From assembly GCF_013409995.1 (NCBI RefSeq), contig NZ_JACCBX010000005.1, positions 372,001-436,000 on the forward strand: a stretch of DNA of 64,000 bases, in the 5' to 3' direction. The stretch is from Neobacillus driksii. GTDB taxonomy: Bacteria > Bacillota > Bacilli > Bacillales > Cytobacillaceae. Made by a program: the position numbers and the translations under genes. Each line of letters opens with the position of its first letter. Within the stretch, counting starts at the first letter, position 1. Positions 17,405 through 25,608 of this stretch are shown here, piece by piece. The notes under the pieces are model-generated. The model was not told the origin of the DNA, searched no databases, and saw only the letters and a list, made by a program, of their open reading frames with translations.

Positions 17405-20389
17405 TTAAGCCCTCCTTACGTCACAGAGGAATGCCTTATATTCAGGAATTGTTGTATTTGCATCCCCGATATGAGGTGTCAGGCGATTAGCTGTTTCCCC
17501 AGTTGCGATTCCTTTATAACCAAAATGCCAAGGCATTCCGATTTGATGAACGTTTTTGCCGTTAATCTTATGAGGCTTAAAGCGCTTCGTTACCATTGCA
17601 TAAGCTTTTACCTCGCCGCGTGCGGAGCTGACAATGACTTCGTCTTTATTTTTAATGCCTTTTTCTTTTGCTAACTCTTCGCTCATTTCGATATACATAT
17701 AAGGAACTAGTTCTGATAACCATGCTTGGTTACGTGTCATCGTTCCGGACTGCCAATGCTCACTTACCCGATAGGTTGTTGCCACGATCGGGAAATCTGC
17801 CTTAAAGCCGCGCTCATTGAATTTACCATAAAATATTTGTATAGCTGGGTTAATTTCTTGGCTAGAGAACGGATTCTGTACTGGGCTTTCAAATGGCTCA
17901 TAGTGTTCAGGGAAAGGACCATCATTTAATGTTGGAGCAAATACACCGCCAACACCATCGTTCATCATAATGAATGGATCTTCGAAGCCAGCATCACCAG
18001 GCTTTCGCGTCGCCACAAAGTCAGGTACGTCCACTCCAGTCCATTTGCCTTGTACCGCGTCATACCACACAACGGCTTTTTCTTTGTTATATGGCACACC
18101 ACTTGGATCACATGATGCGCGATTATAAAGGATACGACGGTTCATTGGCCAAGCATACGACCAGTTTAGATATAAACTCATTCCCGTATCTTTCTTGTCA
18201 CGGTTTTTCGCACGGTTCTTTCCTTCTTCAGGATAGAATCCGCAATAAATCCAGTTACCTGAACATGTTGATCCATCATCCTTTAGATTTCCAAAACCTG
18301 CAATTAGTTTTCCTGTATTGACATCGTATCCGTTAATTTCTTTACATACCAAGTCGATATCAGGATGGTGTCCCTCACCATAATTCCAGTAAAGAGCATT
18401 GATTGGTTCAGCTTTAGGACCTGATTCATTTTTATATAAACCTTTAATTCTAGTTGCAAGCTCATGGATAATTTCTAAGTCTGCCTTTGATTCACCAAGC
18501 GGCTTAATTGCCTGCCAGCGATACTGCATCCAGCGAGCACTGTTTGATATACTTCCTTCTTTTTCATAAGAAGAACATGCTGGCAGTAAGAAGACCTCGG
18601 TATTAATCTTAGCTGGATTGCTTCCTGCTTCTGTTTGCCAGAAAGCGGAAGTTTCTGTTTCCCAAAGATCAACGGCTACTAACCATTTTAAATTAGAAAG
18701 AGCTTCTTTTTCTTTACCAGCATTCGGACCGCCGACTACCGGATTGGTTCCAAATAGGAATGCTCCCTCTAATGTGCCATCATACATTGCTTTAAACAAG
18801 TTCATGTGCGAATAATTTTTATTGCCCTTTGGCAGGTATTGGTAAGCGAATTCATTTGCAGCCGTTGCATTTGGCCCATACCAAGCTTTTAATAAGCTGA
18901 CAATGAACTTAGGTTTATTACTCCAATAGCCTGTTTTTGGTGTTTCTTTTTCTAAGTGTCCAGCTAAAGTAGCATTTAAAGGATCTGTAGAAGTCGGTGC
19001 ATTCAAGTAACCTGTCAAGTTACCATATAACAATCCAAAGTCTGTTGATCCTTGAACGTTAGACTCACCACGCATTGCGTTAACTCCACCGCCTGGCAGA
19101 CCAATGTTACCAAGTAGCAGCTGAATCATTGCAAACGCACGAACGTTTTGAGTACCAACTGTATGCTGGGTTGTTCCCATTGCGTACATGATTGTTCCTG
19201 CTTTACCAACTTGACCCGTAGCACAGAACGCTTTATATACTTTTAATAAGTCCTCTTTTGGTGTTCCCGTGACTTTGACAACTGTGTCAACATCATAGCG
19301 AGAATAATGCTTCTTCATTAATTGGAAAACAGACCTTGGATGCTCTAAGCTGAAATCTTTTACTAGATTTCCTTCAGTGTCCTTTTCAAAAGCCCACTGT
19401 GTTTTATCATAGGAGCGCTTGTCTGCGTTATATCCTGAAAATAAGCCATCTTCAAATTTAAAGCTTTCTTTTACAATAAAGCTAGCGTTTGTATATTTAG
19501 CAACATACTCTTTGTGGTATAGATTATTATCAAGCGCATATTTAATCATCCCGCCAATAAACGGAATATCTGTTCCAGAGCGTAATGGTGCATAAATATC
19601 TGACATTGACGATGTTCTTGTGTAACGAGGGTCAACGCTTATTATTTTTCCGCCATTCTCTTTTGCTTTAGTTAACCATCTAAAGCTGATTGGGTGGTTC
19701 TCAGCAGGGTTTGCGCCCATAATCAATGCACAATCGGTATATTGCACATCATTCCAACTGTTAGTCATTGCTCCACGACCAAATGAAGGTGCCAGACCGG
19801 CAACCGTAGAACTATGTCATATTCGTGCCTGGTGCTCTAAATATGTTACACCAAGCCCTCTCATCATTTTTGAAAGCAGGTACGTCTCTTCATTATCAAG
19901 AGCTGCTCCGCCAAGGCTCGCAATGGCCTCGGTCTTATTCACTGTCATACCGTTTTCACTTACAACAAAAGATTTGTCACGTGTTTCTTTTGTACGCTTG
20001 GCAATGGTTTCATACATCCATTCCCAGTCTTTTTCTACCCACTTATCACTGCCTGGTGCACGATAAAGCGGTTTTTTAATACGCTTTTCAGACGTATATA
20101 ATTGTCTGATGGTTGTACCCTTGCTGCATAGCTTTCCTTCGTTAATTGGGTTATCCGGATCCCCTTCCGTATAAACCACTGTGTTGTCCTTTGTATGGAC
20201 TAAAATCCCACAGCCAACGCCGCAAAAACAGCAAATGGTTGGTGTAACAGTTGATTTGGCGATTTTAAATTCTTTTGTGCTGGCATAAGCTTTTTTCTCA
20301 TTGAAGCCTAGCTCAACTACTGCAAGAGTGACAGCAGTAGCACCAGACAACTTTAAGAATTGCCGGCGATTTAAGTTGATTTCAACCAT
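17405..20389 (-). CDS. Selenocysteine-containing respiratory formate dehydrogenase, catalytic subunit (alpha)
   Basis: 994 residues when the UGA at 19817-19819 is read as selenocysteine (residue 191). The N terminus carries a Tat motif (NRRQFLKLSG) with cleavage likely after KAYA. The [4Fe-4S] site is CCFCGVGC plus KLCSKG (Cys53, 56, 60, 88). Around the active site the protein reads EHQARI-Sec-HSSTVAGLAPSF, then GRGAMTNSW, matching the E. coli FdnG ARV-Sec-HGPTVASLAPTF segment. The remaining 787 residues (LIMGANPAENHPISFRW onward) match FdnG to its C terminus. It oxidises formate to CO2 on the outer face of the membrane using bis-MGD. GAAGGAG precedes the ATG. The two apparent ORFs are one gene. 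Confidence 0.96.
19788..19805 (-). promoter_or_regulatory. Bacterial SECIS element of fdhA
   Basis: In the mRNA, GGU pairs with ACC and GCC with GGC around the loop GGUCU, with a single bulged U in the 5' arm. It begins exactly 11 bases after the UGA. This is the SelB-binding design of E. coli fdhF and fdnG: bulged U, apical GGUCU, fixed spacing. It shows that the UGA is decoded as Sec and is not a mutation. Confidence 0.93.
19817..19819 (-). other. In-frame UGA selenocysteine codon of fdhA
   Basis: TGA on the minus strand between the codons for Ile190 and His192. Residues on both sides continue the FdnG family alignment without shift. Confidence 0.95.
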
Positions 20390-20471
20390 TTTTCTATCTC
20401 CTTCCCAGTATTGAATAGAACATCCCTTTTTTTTATCTAGTTTCTATACCTTGTCCTTTTGATTCCCCCCT

Positions 20472-21233
20472 TCAATGCATCTCTACAGCGGGTATTTCCA
20501 ATAAATCATTTTCAACTCGGCCAGTTGAGGTATAAATATTAGCCATTTTCCCTCGTAAATAACCAATTACCTCTATATTTAAGTATTTTGCCAGTTGAAC
20601 AGCCTGCTTGGTGGCTGCCGTTCTTGACCCAATAACAGGAAAGCCAAATTTCGCTGCTTTGGAGAGCATTTCATATGAAACCCTTCCGGTTGTTAATAAA
20701 ACTAACCGTTCAGGCACGAAACCCATTCGTATGGTGTGGCCAATGATCTTATCGACTGCATTGTGCCGCCCAATGTCTTCACGGATGGTGATATTGCCTG
20801 CCTCATCAACGATACAGGCCCCATGCATTCCGCCAGTTTCCAAATAAAACGGTGAATTTTGAGCAAATTCACTTCGTTTTTTTAATAAGTAACTCAGTTT
20901 ATAGCTGTGTTCAGAAGACACTTTTTGAAAATTTTTCACGTCGGTCATCGAGAAAAATGTCACTCCTCGGCCACATCCTGCTGTATAGTGCTTCTTCTTC
21001 GTAAACAACTCTTCTTCATTAAAGCAATTCAGAAGTGAAACATGGATGGTACCCATTTCTTCATTTATACTAATGGATCCAACCTCACTCGCTCTGTGAA
21101 TAAATCCTTCAGAAAACAAATAACCATAAGCCCAATCCTCTAAATCATGTTTCGTTAGCTGAAATACGGCAATCTCATACCCATTTAACACTAGGGTAAT
21201 GGGATATTCATCCGGACATCCTTTGCGGTACAT
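20472..21233 (-). CDS. fdhD: Formate dehydrogenase sulfurtransferase FdhD
   Basis: A 253-residue protein from the ATG at 21233, preceded by GAGGAGGG; the longer frame to 21299 has no ribosome site. FdhD features are YPITLVLNGYEIAVFQLTKH, the central cysteine in YTAGCGRGVTFF, GGMHGACIVDEAGNI, EDIGRHNAVDKIIG and VIGSRTAATKQAVQLAK. It carries sulfur from a cysteine desulfurase to the molybdenum of FDH. It is the first gene of the run, 82 bases before fdhA, with an FNR-like box about 60 bases before its start. Confidence 0.95.
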   Translation of the reverse strand: MYRKGCPDEYPITLVLNGYEIAVFQLTKHDLEDWAYGYLFSEGFIHRASEVGSISINEEMGTIHVSLLNCFNEEELFTKKKHYTAGCGRGVTFFSMTDVKNFQKVSSEHSYKLSYLLKKRSEFAQNSPFYLETGGMHGACIVDEAGNITIREDIGRHNAVDKIIGHTIRMGFVPERLVLLTTGRVSYEMLSKAAKFGFPVIGSRTAATKQAVQLAKYLNIEVIGYLRGKMANIYTSTGRVENDLLEIPAVEMH

Positions 21234-21292
21234 TGTTTTCCCTCCTCTCAGGCATGGCGTTTCAATTGTAATAATGTTACCGAGCGTTCTCA

Positions 21293-21306
21293 GCGACATT
21301 TATCAC
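21293..21306 (-). promoter_or_regulatory. Possible FNR-type box upstream of fdhD
   Basis: On the minus strand GTGA-TAAATG-TCGC, one base away from the GTGA-N6-TCAC form seen twice at the nos locus. Its centre lies about 66 bases before the fdhD ATG, close to the spacing at the cytochrome c gene before nosZ. This is a one-mismatch match in A/T-rich DNA, so it is only a candidate. Confidence 0.4.
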
Positions 21307-21703
21307 AACACATGCAGTTCAAAGTGAATTAGCTAGGCAATTTAAATTTATAAATGATATCGCTGCTTTAATCTCAGGGCTTTGACGATTCTCGGTAGAC
21401 TTTGTGTCAGATTATCGAATTTTCACCCTACTCATTTGCGTTAGCACTATATACTGATTGTTAAACCAAAATTTGTAAGCGATTTCATTTAAAAGGTGCA
21501 TCTTTAGTACTATCGTACGATGAGTCCTTTTTCTCTGAAGTAAGATTTATCACATAAAACGATTTAATTAGGGTAAATACGGTCAATTGTCATTTTTCTG
21601 ACAAAATCAGAGCATTTGTAAAAATTCTGCTATATTTTCTAGTTTGTTTTATAATAGGAATAAGTGAAAAAATCACCAACTCGTTTGGTTAGGAGGAGTA
21701 CAT
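21307..21703. other. Intergenic region between fdhD and pdxK
   Basis: About 400 bases between divergent genes. The perfect dyad TTGTCA-TTTTTC-TGACAA is at 21587-21604. TTGTAAAAATTCTGCTATATTTTC and a TATAAT-like stretch near 21650 could serve as the pdxK promoter, and AGGAGGAG precedes the pdxK ATG. I see no ORF, RNA gene or repeat here. Confidence 0.5.
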
Positions 21704-22531
21704 ATGACAATCAAAAAGGTTATGACAATTGCTGGTTCAGATACAAGCGGGGGTGCTGGAATCCAAGCCGATATCAAAACATTTCAAGAGCTTGGAGTTT
21801 ATGGGATGACAGCACTGACAACCATCGTTACGATGGATCCAAAGGATTGGCACCACAGTGTGTTTCCTATTTCAGTTGAAACGCTAAAACCACAAATTGA
21901 TACCGTCCTATCTGTAGGAATTGACGCAATGAAAACAGGGATGCTCGGTACAGTTGAGATTATTGAGTTAGTAGCAAAGGTTATCGATGAACATAAATTA
22001 GAGCGCGTCGTCATCGACCCTGTTATGGTTTGTAAGGGCGAGGATGAAGTATTAAATCCAGAAACAACCGACGCTATGCGCGAACTCTTATTGCCACGTG
22101 CTTTAGTTGTGACACCGAACCTGTTCGAAGCAGGTCAATTAGCTCAAACAGGCCCGGTTAAAACGTTAGAGCAGATGAAAGAAGCTGCTGTAAAAATACA
22201 CGATTTGGGCGCAAAGTATGTTGTCATTAAAGGCGGCAGCAAGCTTTTAACAGAGGAAAAGTCAATTGACCTTTTATATGACGGCAAAGACTTTACAATA
22301 TTTGAATCTGAGAAAGTGGAAACAAACTTTACGCATGGAGCAGGCTGCACATTCTCGTCTGCCATTACTGCAGAGCTTGCTAAAGGTCGTTCAGTTGTTG
22401 AGGCGGTCGAGGTGGCAAAGGACTTCATCTCCGCTGCTATCAGCCAAGGCTTCCGCTTAAATGAATTTGTCGGACCTACTTGGCATGGTGCCTACCGCGG
22501 TGCAAAAACTGAATACTGCACAGATTGTTAA
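21704..22531 (+). CDS. pdxK: Pyridoxine/pyridoxal kinase PdxK (ThiD-like fold)
   Basis: A 275-residue ribokinase-fold enzyme. The N-terminal GSDTSGGAGIQADIKTFQEL is shared by ThiD and PdxK. HGAGCTFSSAITAELAKG contains the catalytic motif, and VVIDPVMVCKGEDEVL is central. Overall it follows B. subtilis PdxK (YwdB) more closely than ThiD (YjbV), and ywdB belongs to the same ywd block, so a vitamin B6 salvage role is likely; hydroxymethylpyrimidine phosphorylation is the alternative. AGGAGGAGT precedes the ATG. It is monocistronic with its own terminator. Confidence 0.88.
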   Translation: MTIKKVMTIAGSDTSGGAGIQADIKTFQELGVYGMTALTTIVTMDPKDWHHSVFPISVETLKPQIDTVLSVGIDAMKTGMLGTVEIIELVAKVIDEHKLERVVIDPVMVCKGEDEVLNPETTDAMRELLLPRALVVTPNLFEAGQLAQTGPVKTLEQMKEAAVKIHDLGAKYVVIKGGSKLLTEEKSIDLLYDGKDFTIFESEKVETNFTHGAGCTFSSAITAELAKGRSVVEAVEVAKDFISAAISQGFRLNEFVGPTWHGAYRGAKTEYCTDC

Positions 22532-22536
22532 TCGTT

Positions 22537-22566
22537 AAGCCGTTCACATTGAGCGGCTTTTTTTTA
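22537..22566 (+). terminator. Terminator after pdxK
   Basis: AAGCCG and CGGCTT pair around an 11-base loop and are followed by a T run. Confidence 0.85.
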
Positions 22567-22654
22567 GGCAAGGATTTCGCTTTTTCATTGTGATTTTAGT
22601 ATGATAGTTACATTATTAATTTACATACCTTGCACAGGGAAAGGAGAAGGAATT

Positions 22655-23005
22655 ATGGAACCAATCAAGGATTATCGTCAGGTTCAAGAAGCGATTAACG
22701 CATTCGCGAATCAGGATGTATATATTCACCTGGAAACAACCAATGGTGCCTATGCATCTCATCATGATCAAACTTTCTTTTCAGCAGGTGCCTATATCCG
22801 TAACGCATTAGTACGATACGAAATTGGGAAAATCACTGGAAATGATCCCTATCGTGTTGGTTTAAAAATAAATCTTGGTTGGATTTACGCAGAAGGTCTT
22901 ACTCATTTTGAAGTGGATGAGCAAAACCGTTTGCTCCTAGCCGGTCATGATAATAAAGGAAAACTGGCGGTCGCTCTCGAAATCAGCGCTACACCGTTTG
23001 AGTAA
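22655..23005 (+). CDS. yojF: YojF family protein (DUF1806)
   Basis: A 116-residue protein from the ATG at 22655 after AAAGGAGAAGG; the extra 18 upstream codons are hydrophobic noise. The N-terminal EPIKDYRQVQEAINAFANQD and the central FFSAGAYIRNALVRYEIGKI match B. subtilis YojF, a DUF1806 protein of unknown function. As in B. subtilis it directly precedes bshB2 (yojG), 18 bases apart, which suggests a link to bacillithiol metabolism. That link is by context only. Confidence 0.88.
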   Translation: MEPIKDYRQVQEAINAFANQDVYIHLETTNGAYASHHDQTFFSAGAYIRNALVRYEIGKITGNDPYRVGLKINLGWIYAEGLTHFEVDEQNRLLLAGHDNKGKLAVALEISATPFE

Positions 23006-23023
23006 AGAAAGGAGGAGCCTATT

Positions 23024-23695
23024 ATGGAAAAAGAACGTCATGTATTAGTCGTCTTTCCACATCCGGATGACGAAGCTTTTGGAGTGTCAGGAACCATTGC
23101 CACCCATGTACAAAACGGTACTCCTGTCACCTATGCCTGCTTAACCTTGGGAGAAATGGGACGCAATATGGGGAATCCCCCTTTTACCAATCGCGAAAAT
23201 CTCCCTAAAATTAGAAAAGAAGAACTTAAGGCTGCAGCCGCGGCATTAGGAATTCAGGATTTGCGAATGCTTGGATATCGCGATAAAACCGTTGAGTTTG
23301 AAGACGACGCAAAACTAGCCAAAGCGATGTTGTCGTTGATTAATGAGGTAAATCCATCCTTAATCATTACTTTTTATCCTGGATACTCCGTTCACCCTGA
23401 CCATGACGCCACCGGTGCGGCGGTTGTGAGGGCAGTTGAATCTTTACCTGCTGCTGCAAGACCTAAACTGCACTGTGTTGCTTTTTCAAATAATTGCGTG
23501 GAAGAGCTCGGCGAGGCCGACATTGTCCATAACATTAGCGCTGTTGCCGAAAAAAAGCTCGCAGCGATTCAAGCCCATCGTTCCCAGACAGAGCAAATGT
23601 TTGGCGATGTAACAGAGAAATTGAAAAACCAAGACCCGCAAATGATGGTCTGGATCAACAACGAACGGTTCTGGACGTACAAATTTGATAAGTAA
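23024..23695 (+). CDS. bshB2: Bacillithiol biosynthesis deacetylase BshB2
   Basis: A 223-residue LmbE-like zinc deacetylase. The metal motif HPDDEAFG is near residue 13 and the second His motif HPDHDATG near residue 127. It removes acetyl from GlcNAc-malate in bacillithiol synthesis or acts as a bacillithiol-conjugate amidase. The YojG subtype is indicated by the adjacent yojF and by CLTLGEMGRNMGNPPFTNRE. AAAGGAGGAG precedes the ATG. It is the last gene of the pair; the tandem repeat array follows at once. Confidence 0.93.
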   Translation: MEKERHVLVVFPHPDDEAFGVSGTIATHVQNGTPVTYACLTLGEMGRNMGNPPFTNRENLPKIRKEELKAAAAALGIQDLRMLGYRDKTVEFEDDAKLAKAMLSLINEVNPSLIITFYPGYSVHPDHDATGAAVVRAVESLPAAARPKLHCVAFSNNCVEELGEADIVHNISAVAEKKLAAIQAHRSQTEQMFGDVTEKLKNQDPQMMVWINNERFWTYKFDK

Positions 23696-23700
23696 ATTGA

Positions 23701-24137
23701 GTTCCCTTAAGAACCGTTATTAAGGACAAATCCTTATCTGACTCGTCTGAGATTTGTCCTCAAGTTCCCTTATTGAGGACAAATCTCTTACTGGCTCATC
23801 TAAGTTTTGTCCCCAAGAGCCCTTATTAAGAACAAATCCCTTACTGGCTCATCTAAGTTTTGTCCCCAAGAGCCCTTATTAAGGACAAATCCCTTACTGG
23901 CTTATCTAAGTTTTGTCCCTAAGAGCCCTTATTGAGGACAAATCCCTTACTGGCTTATCTAAGTTTTGTCCTCAAGTGCCCTTATTGAGGACAAATCTCT
24001 TACTGGCTCATCTAAGTTTTGTCCCCAAGAGCCCTTATTGAGGACAAATCTCTTACTGGCTCATCTAGGTTTTGTCCTCAAGAGCACTCATTGAGGACAA
24101 ATCTCTTGCGGTTTCATCAAGTTTTGTCCTTAAGAAA
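23701..24137. repeat. 53-bp tandem repeat, eight units, each a hairpin
   Basis: The block GGACAAAT recurs with a strict 53-base period at 23724, 23777, 23830 (as GAACAAAT), 23883, 23936, 23989, 24042 and 24095. Each unit contains TTGAGGACAAAT followed about 20 bases later by TTTTGTCCTCAA, so each can fold into a long imperfect hairpin. Units differ at a few positions, mostly paired swaps in the arms such as TTAAG for TTGAG. It lies between bshB2 and the regulator gene. No ORF through it looks real. Confidence 0.93.
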
Positions 24138-24150
24138 CTTACTAGCACTG

Positions 24151-24182
24151 AAAACCCTTCGCGCACTGGCGAAGGGTTTTCT
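24151..24182. terminator. Terminator between the 53-bp array and the Crp/Fnr gene
   Basis: AAAACCCTTCGC and GCGAAGGGTTTT form a perfect 12-bp stem around a 6-base loop, with A/T-rich flanks on both sides. It could stop transcripts from either direction and abuts the regulator stop codon. Confidence 0.82.
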
Positions 24183-24925
24183 TAATAGGAAGGATTCATC
24201 AATGCACAGAGCCGGCACATATCAAGGATGATAATTTTCCGTGATTTCATTTCGATGATTCCTTCTTTTTTTAATTTCGAAAAAACCCGGCTTACACTTT
24301 CCCTCGTCGTTCCTACCACAGTTGCAAATTCTTGTATCGTCAAGGGGATTTCAATGTTCCACCTTGAGGCAGAGGTATTAAATTTATTTCCTAAGCGCTC
24401 TAACGTCTTTACTGTTTTCGCATAAACATCTAACAGCGCTACATCCCTTAAGGTTGACGTCATCTCGCGCAGCGAATCACTCATGTATTGGATCATTTGG
24501 ACAGCTAGCTCTGGATATTCATGAAGCCCCTTCTCTAATTCCATTTTATCTAAAAAGAAAAGCTGGCCATCTTGGAGCATAGTAGCTGTCGCTGGGTACA
24601 TCAAAGAGGTTTTAGAAAATAAACAAGCTTCTGCAAACACATCACCCTTTTGCTTCATACAAACAATGATCTCATTTCCGCTTTCATCTCGTTTCGTTAG
24701 CTTTACCGCGCCTGCATGAATAAAAAATACTCCCTTGGCCACTTCATCCTCACAAATCACCTGGGCTCCTTTTTTAACGGTTACCGTCTGAATACGATTA
24801 GCAATAAGCCGCAGGGATTTTGAAGATAAATCCTTAAAAATGACGATTTTTCGTAAGAAGTCCTCGATTTTCAGCTTTCTTACTCTTCCTAATGGCTGTT
24901 CTTCTAAAGCATGTAAGGGATTCAT
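24182..24925 (-). CDS. Crp/Fnr family transcriptional regulator
   Basis: A 247-residue regulator. Residues 30-140 form a cyclic-nucleotide-like sensor fold (VTVKKGAQVICEDEVAKGVF). Residues 170-240 form a Crp-type winged helix with recognition helix TTRESVSRVFSKLKKEG; the E..SR pattern is the one that reads GTGA half sites. The C-terminal tail DMCRLCALMNPSY holds a CxxC pair. In B. subtilis Fnr a C-terminal cysteine cluster binds the O2-sensing [4Fe-4S], but only two cysteines are seen here, so sensing may need other ligands or differ. It is divergent from the nos genes and has a GTGA-N6-TCAC box upstream, so autoregulation is likely. Confidence 0.88.
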   Translation of the reverse strand: MNPLHALEEQPLGRVRKLKIEDFLRKIVIFKDLSSKSLRLIANRIQTVTVKKGAQVICEDEVAKGVFFIHAGAVKLTKRDESGNEIIVCMKQKGDVFAEACLFSKTSLMYPATATMLQDGQLFFLDKMELEKGLHEYPELAVQMIQYMSDSLREMTSTLRDVALLDVYAKTVKTLERLGNKFNTSASRWNIEIPLTIQEFATVVGTTRESVSRVFSKLKKEGIIEMKSRKIIILDMCRLCALMNPSY

Positions 24926-24988
24926 TCTCCCCCTCCTCTCTCTAATTTATGTTTCCTCCCATTCTATTAAAAAAAATCACAACTCGAA

Positions 24989-25002
24989 GTGATTATCTTC
25001 AC
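24989..25002. promoter_or_regulatory. FNR/CRP-type box, regulator-proximal
   Basis: A perfect GTGA-TTATCT-TCAC palindrome centred 70 bases before the regulator start codon. It overlaps the first copy of a 21-base direct repeat (24997-25017 and 25041-25061, CTTCACAAAACGTTCAATTTT). The distance suits activation or autoregulation of the minus-strand gene. Confidence 0.75.
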
Positions 25003-25061
25003 AAAACGTTCAATTTTTAAAACACTTACATATCAATACCCTTCACAAAACGTTCAATTTT
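24997..25061. repeat. Two 21-base direct repeats in the divergent nos promoter
   Basis: CTTCACAAAACGTTCAATTTT occurs at 24997-25017 and 25041-25061, 44 bases apart start to start, about four helical turns. The first copy supplies the TCAC half of the 24989 box; the second has no GTGA partner. Confidence 0.85.
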
Positions 25062-25073
25062 AAACGAGAAACA

Positions 25074-25087
25074 GTGAAGTTTATCAC
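25074..25087 (+). promoter_or_regulatory. FNR/CRP-type box upstream of the nos operon
   Basis: A perfect GTGA-AGTTTA-TCAC centred at 25080.5. A TAGGAT -10-like hexamer at 25110-25115 would put transcription start near 25122, giving a box at about -41.5, the class II activator position. The cytochrome c start codon is at 25149 after GGAGGGGG. Confidence 0.8.
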
Positions 25088-25148
25088 AAAATTACACTTA
25101 AAATCCGATTAGGATGAAGTTGTTGAATAGACAGAAGGAGGGGGAAGT

Positions 25149-25592
25149 ATGAATAAGGTAATTATTAGCTTTGCGATTAGCTTAGTCATTGGTTTTGGTC
25201 TTGGATACGTGGTATTTGGTGTCATCATGGGCGATTCAGCTAAACAGCCTCAGGTCGCTCAAACAGAACCAACAGATGCAACTATCACAACAGAAAAGCA
25301 AGAAACAGAGGCAGTAAAGGAAACGGCTTCCGTAGATGAAGCAAATATACTCAACAGTAAAGGATGTCTAGGCTGTCACGCAGTGGATGCACTCGGTTTA
25401 GAAGGTGGAGCAACAGGACCTGATCTTTCAAAAGCCTTTACAGATGTTGAAGGAAAGCATGGAAAGCCGATTGAAGAATTCTTAAAAGAGCCAACATCAG
25501 CGGTTATGTCCGGCGTTATCGGCGGTAACCCATTAACAGATGAAGAACGCACGCAAGTGTTAGATATGTTAAAACAAGCTTCTGAAAAATAA
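25149..25592 (+). CDS. Membrane-anchored monoheme cytochrome c of the nos cluster (NosC-like)
   Basis: A 147-residue protein. Residues 5-27 are an uncleaved transmembrane anchor (IISFAISLVIGFGLGYVVFG). A Glu/Thr-rich linker of about 40 residues follows, then a class I cytochrome c domain with heme site CLGCH at residues 73-77 and a likely distal Met in SAVMSGVIGG. It faces outward and probably hands electrons to the CuA site of NosZ, 16 bases downstream. It is the first gene of the nos operon, behind an FNR-type box. Confidence 0.9.
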   Translation: MNKVIISFAISLVIGFGLGYVVFGVIMGDSAKQPQVAQTEPTDATITTEKQETEAVKETASVDEANILNSKGCLGCHAVDALGLEGGATGPDLSKAFTDVEGKHGKPIEEFLKEPTSAVMSGVIGGNPLTDEERTQVLDMLKQASEK

Positions 25593-25608
25593 AAAGGTGG
25601 TGTTATAG

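Noticed and set aside
17405-20389. Frameshifted or split formate dehydrogenase (two ORFs).
   Set aside because: The break is a single in-frame TGA at the exact Sec position of FdnG with a SECIS hairpin after it, and the protein alignment continues without loss.
23701-24137. CRISPR array.
   Set aside because: There are no unique spacers; the whole 53-base unit repeats and no cas genes are near.
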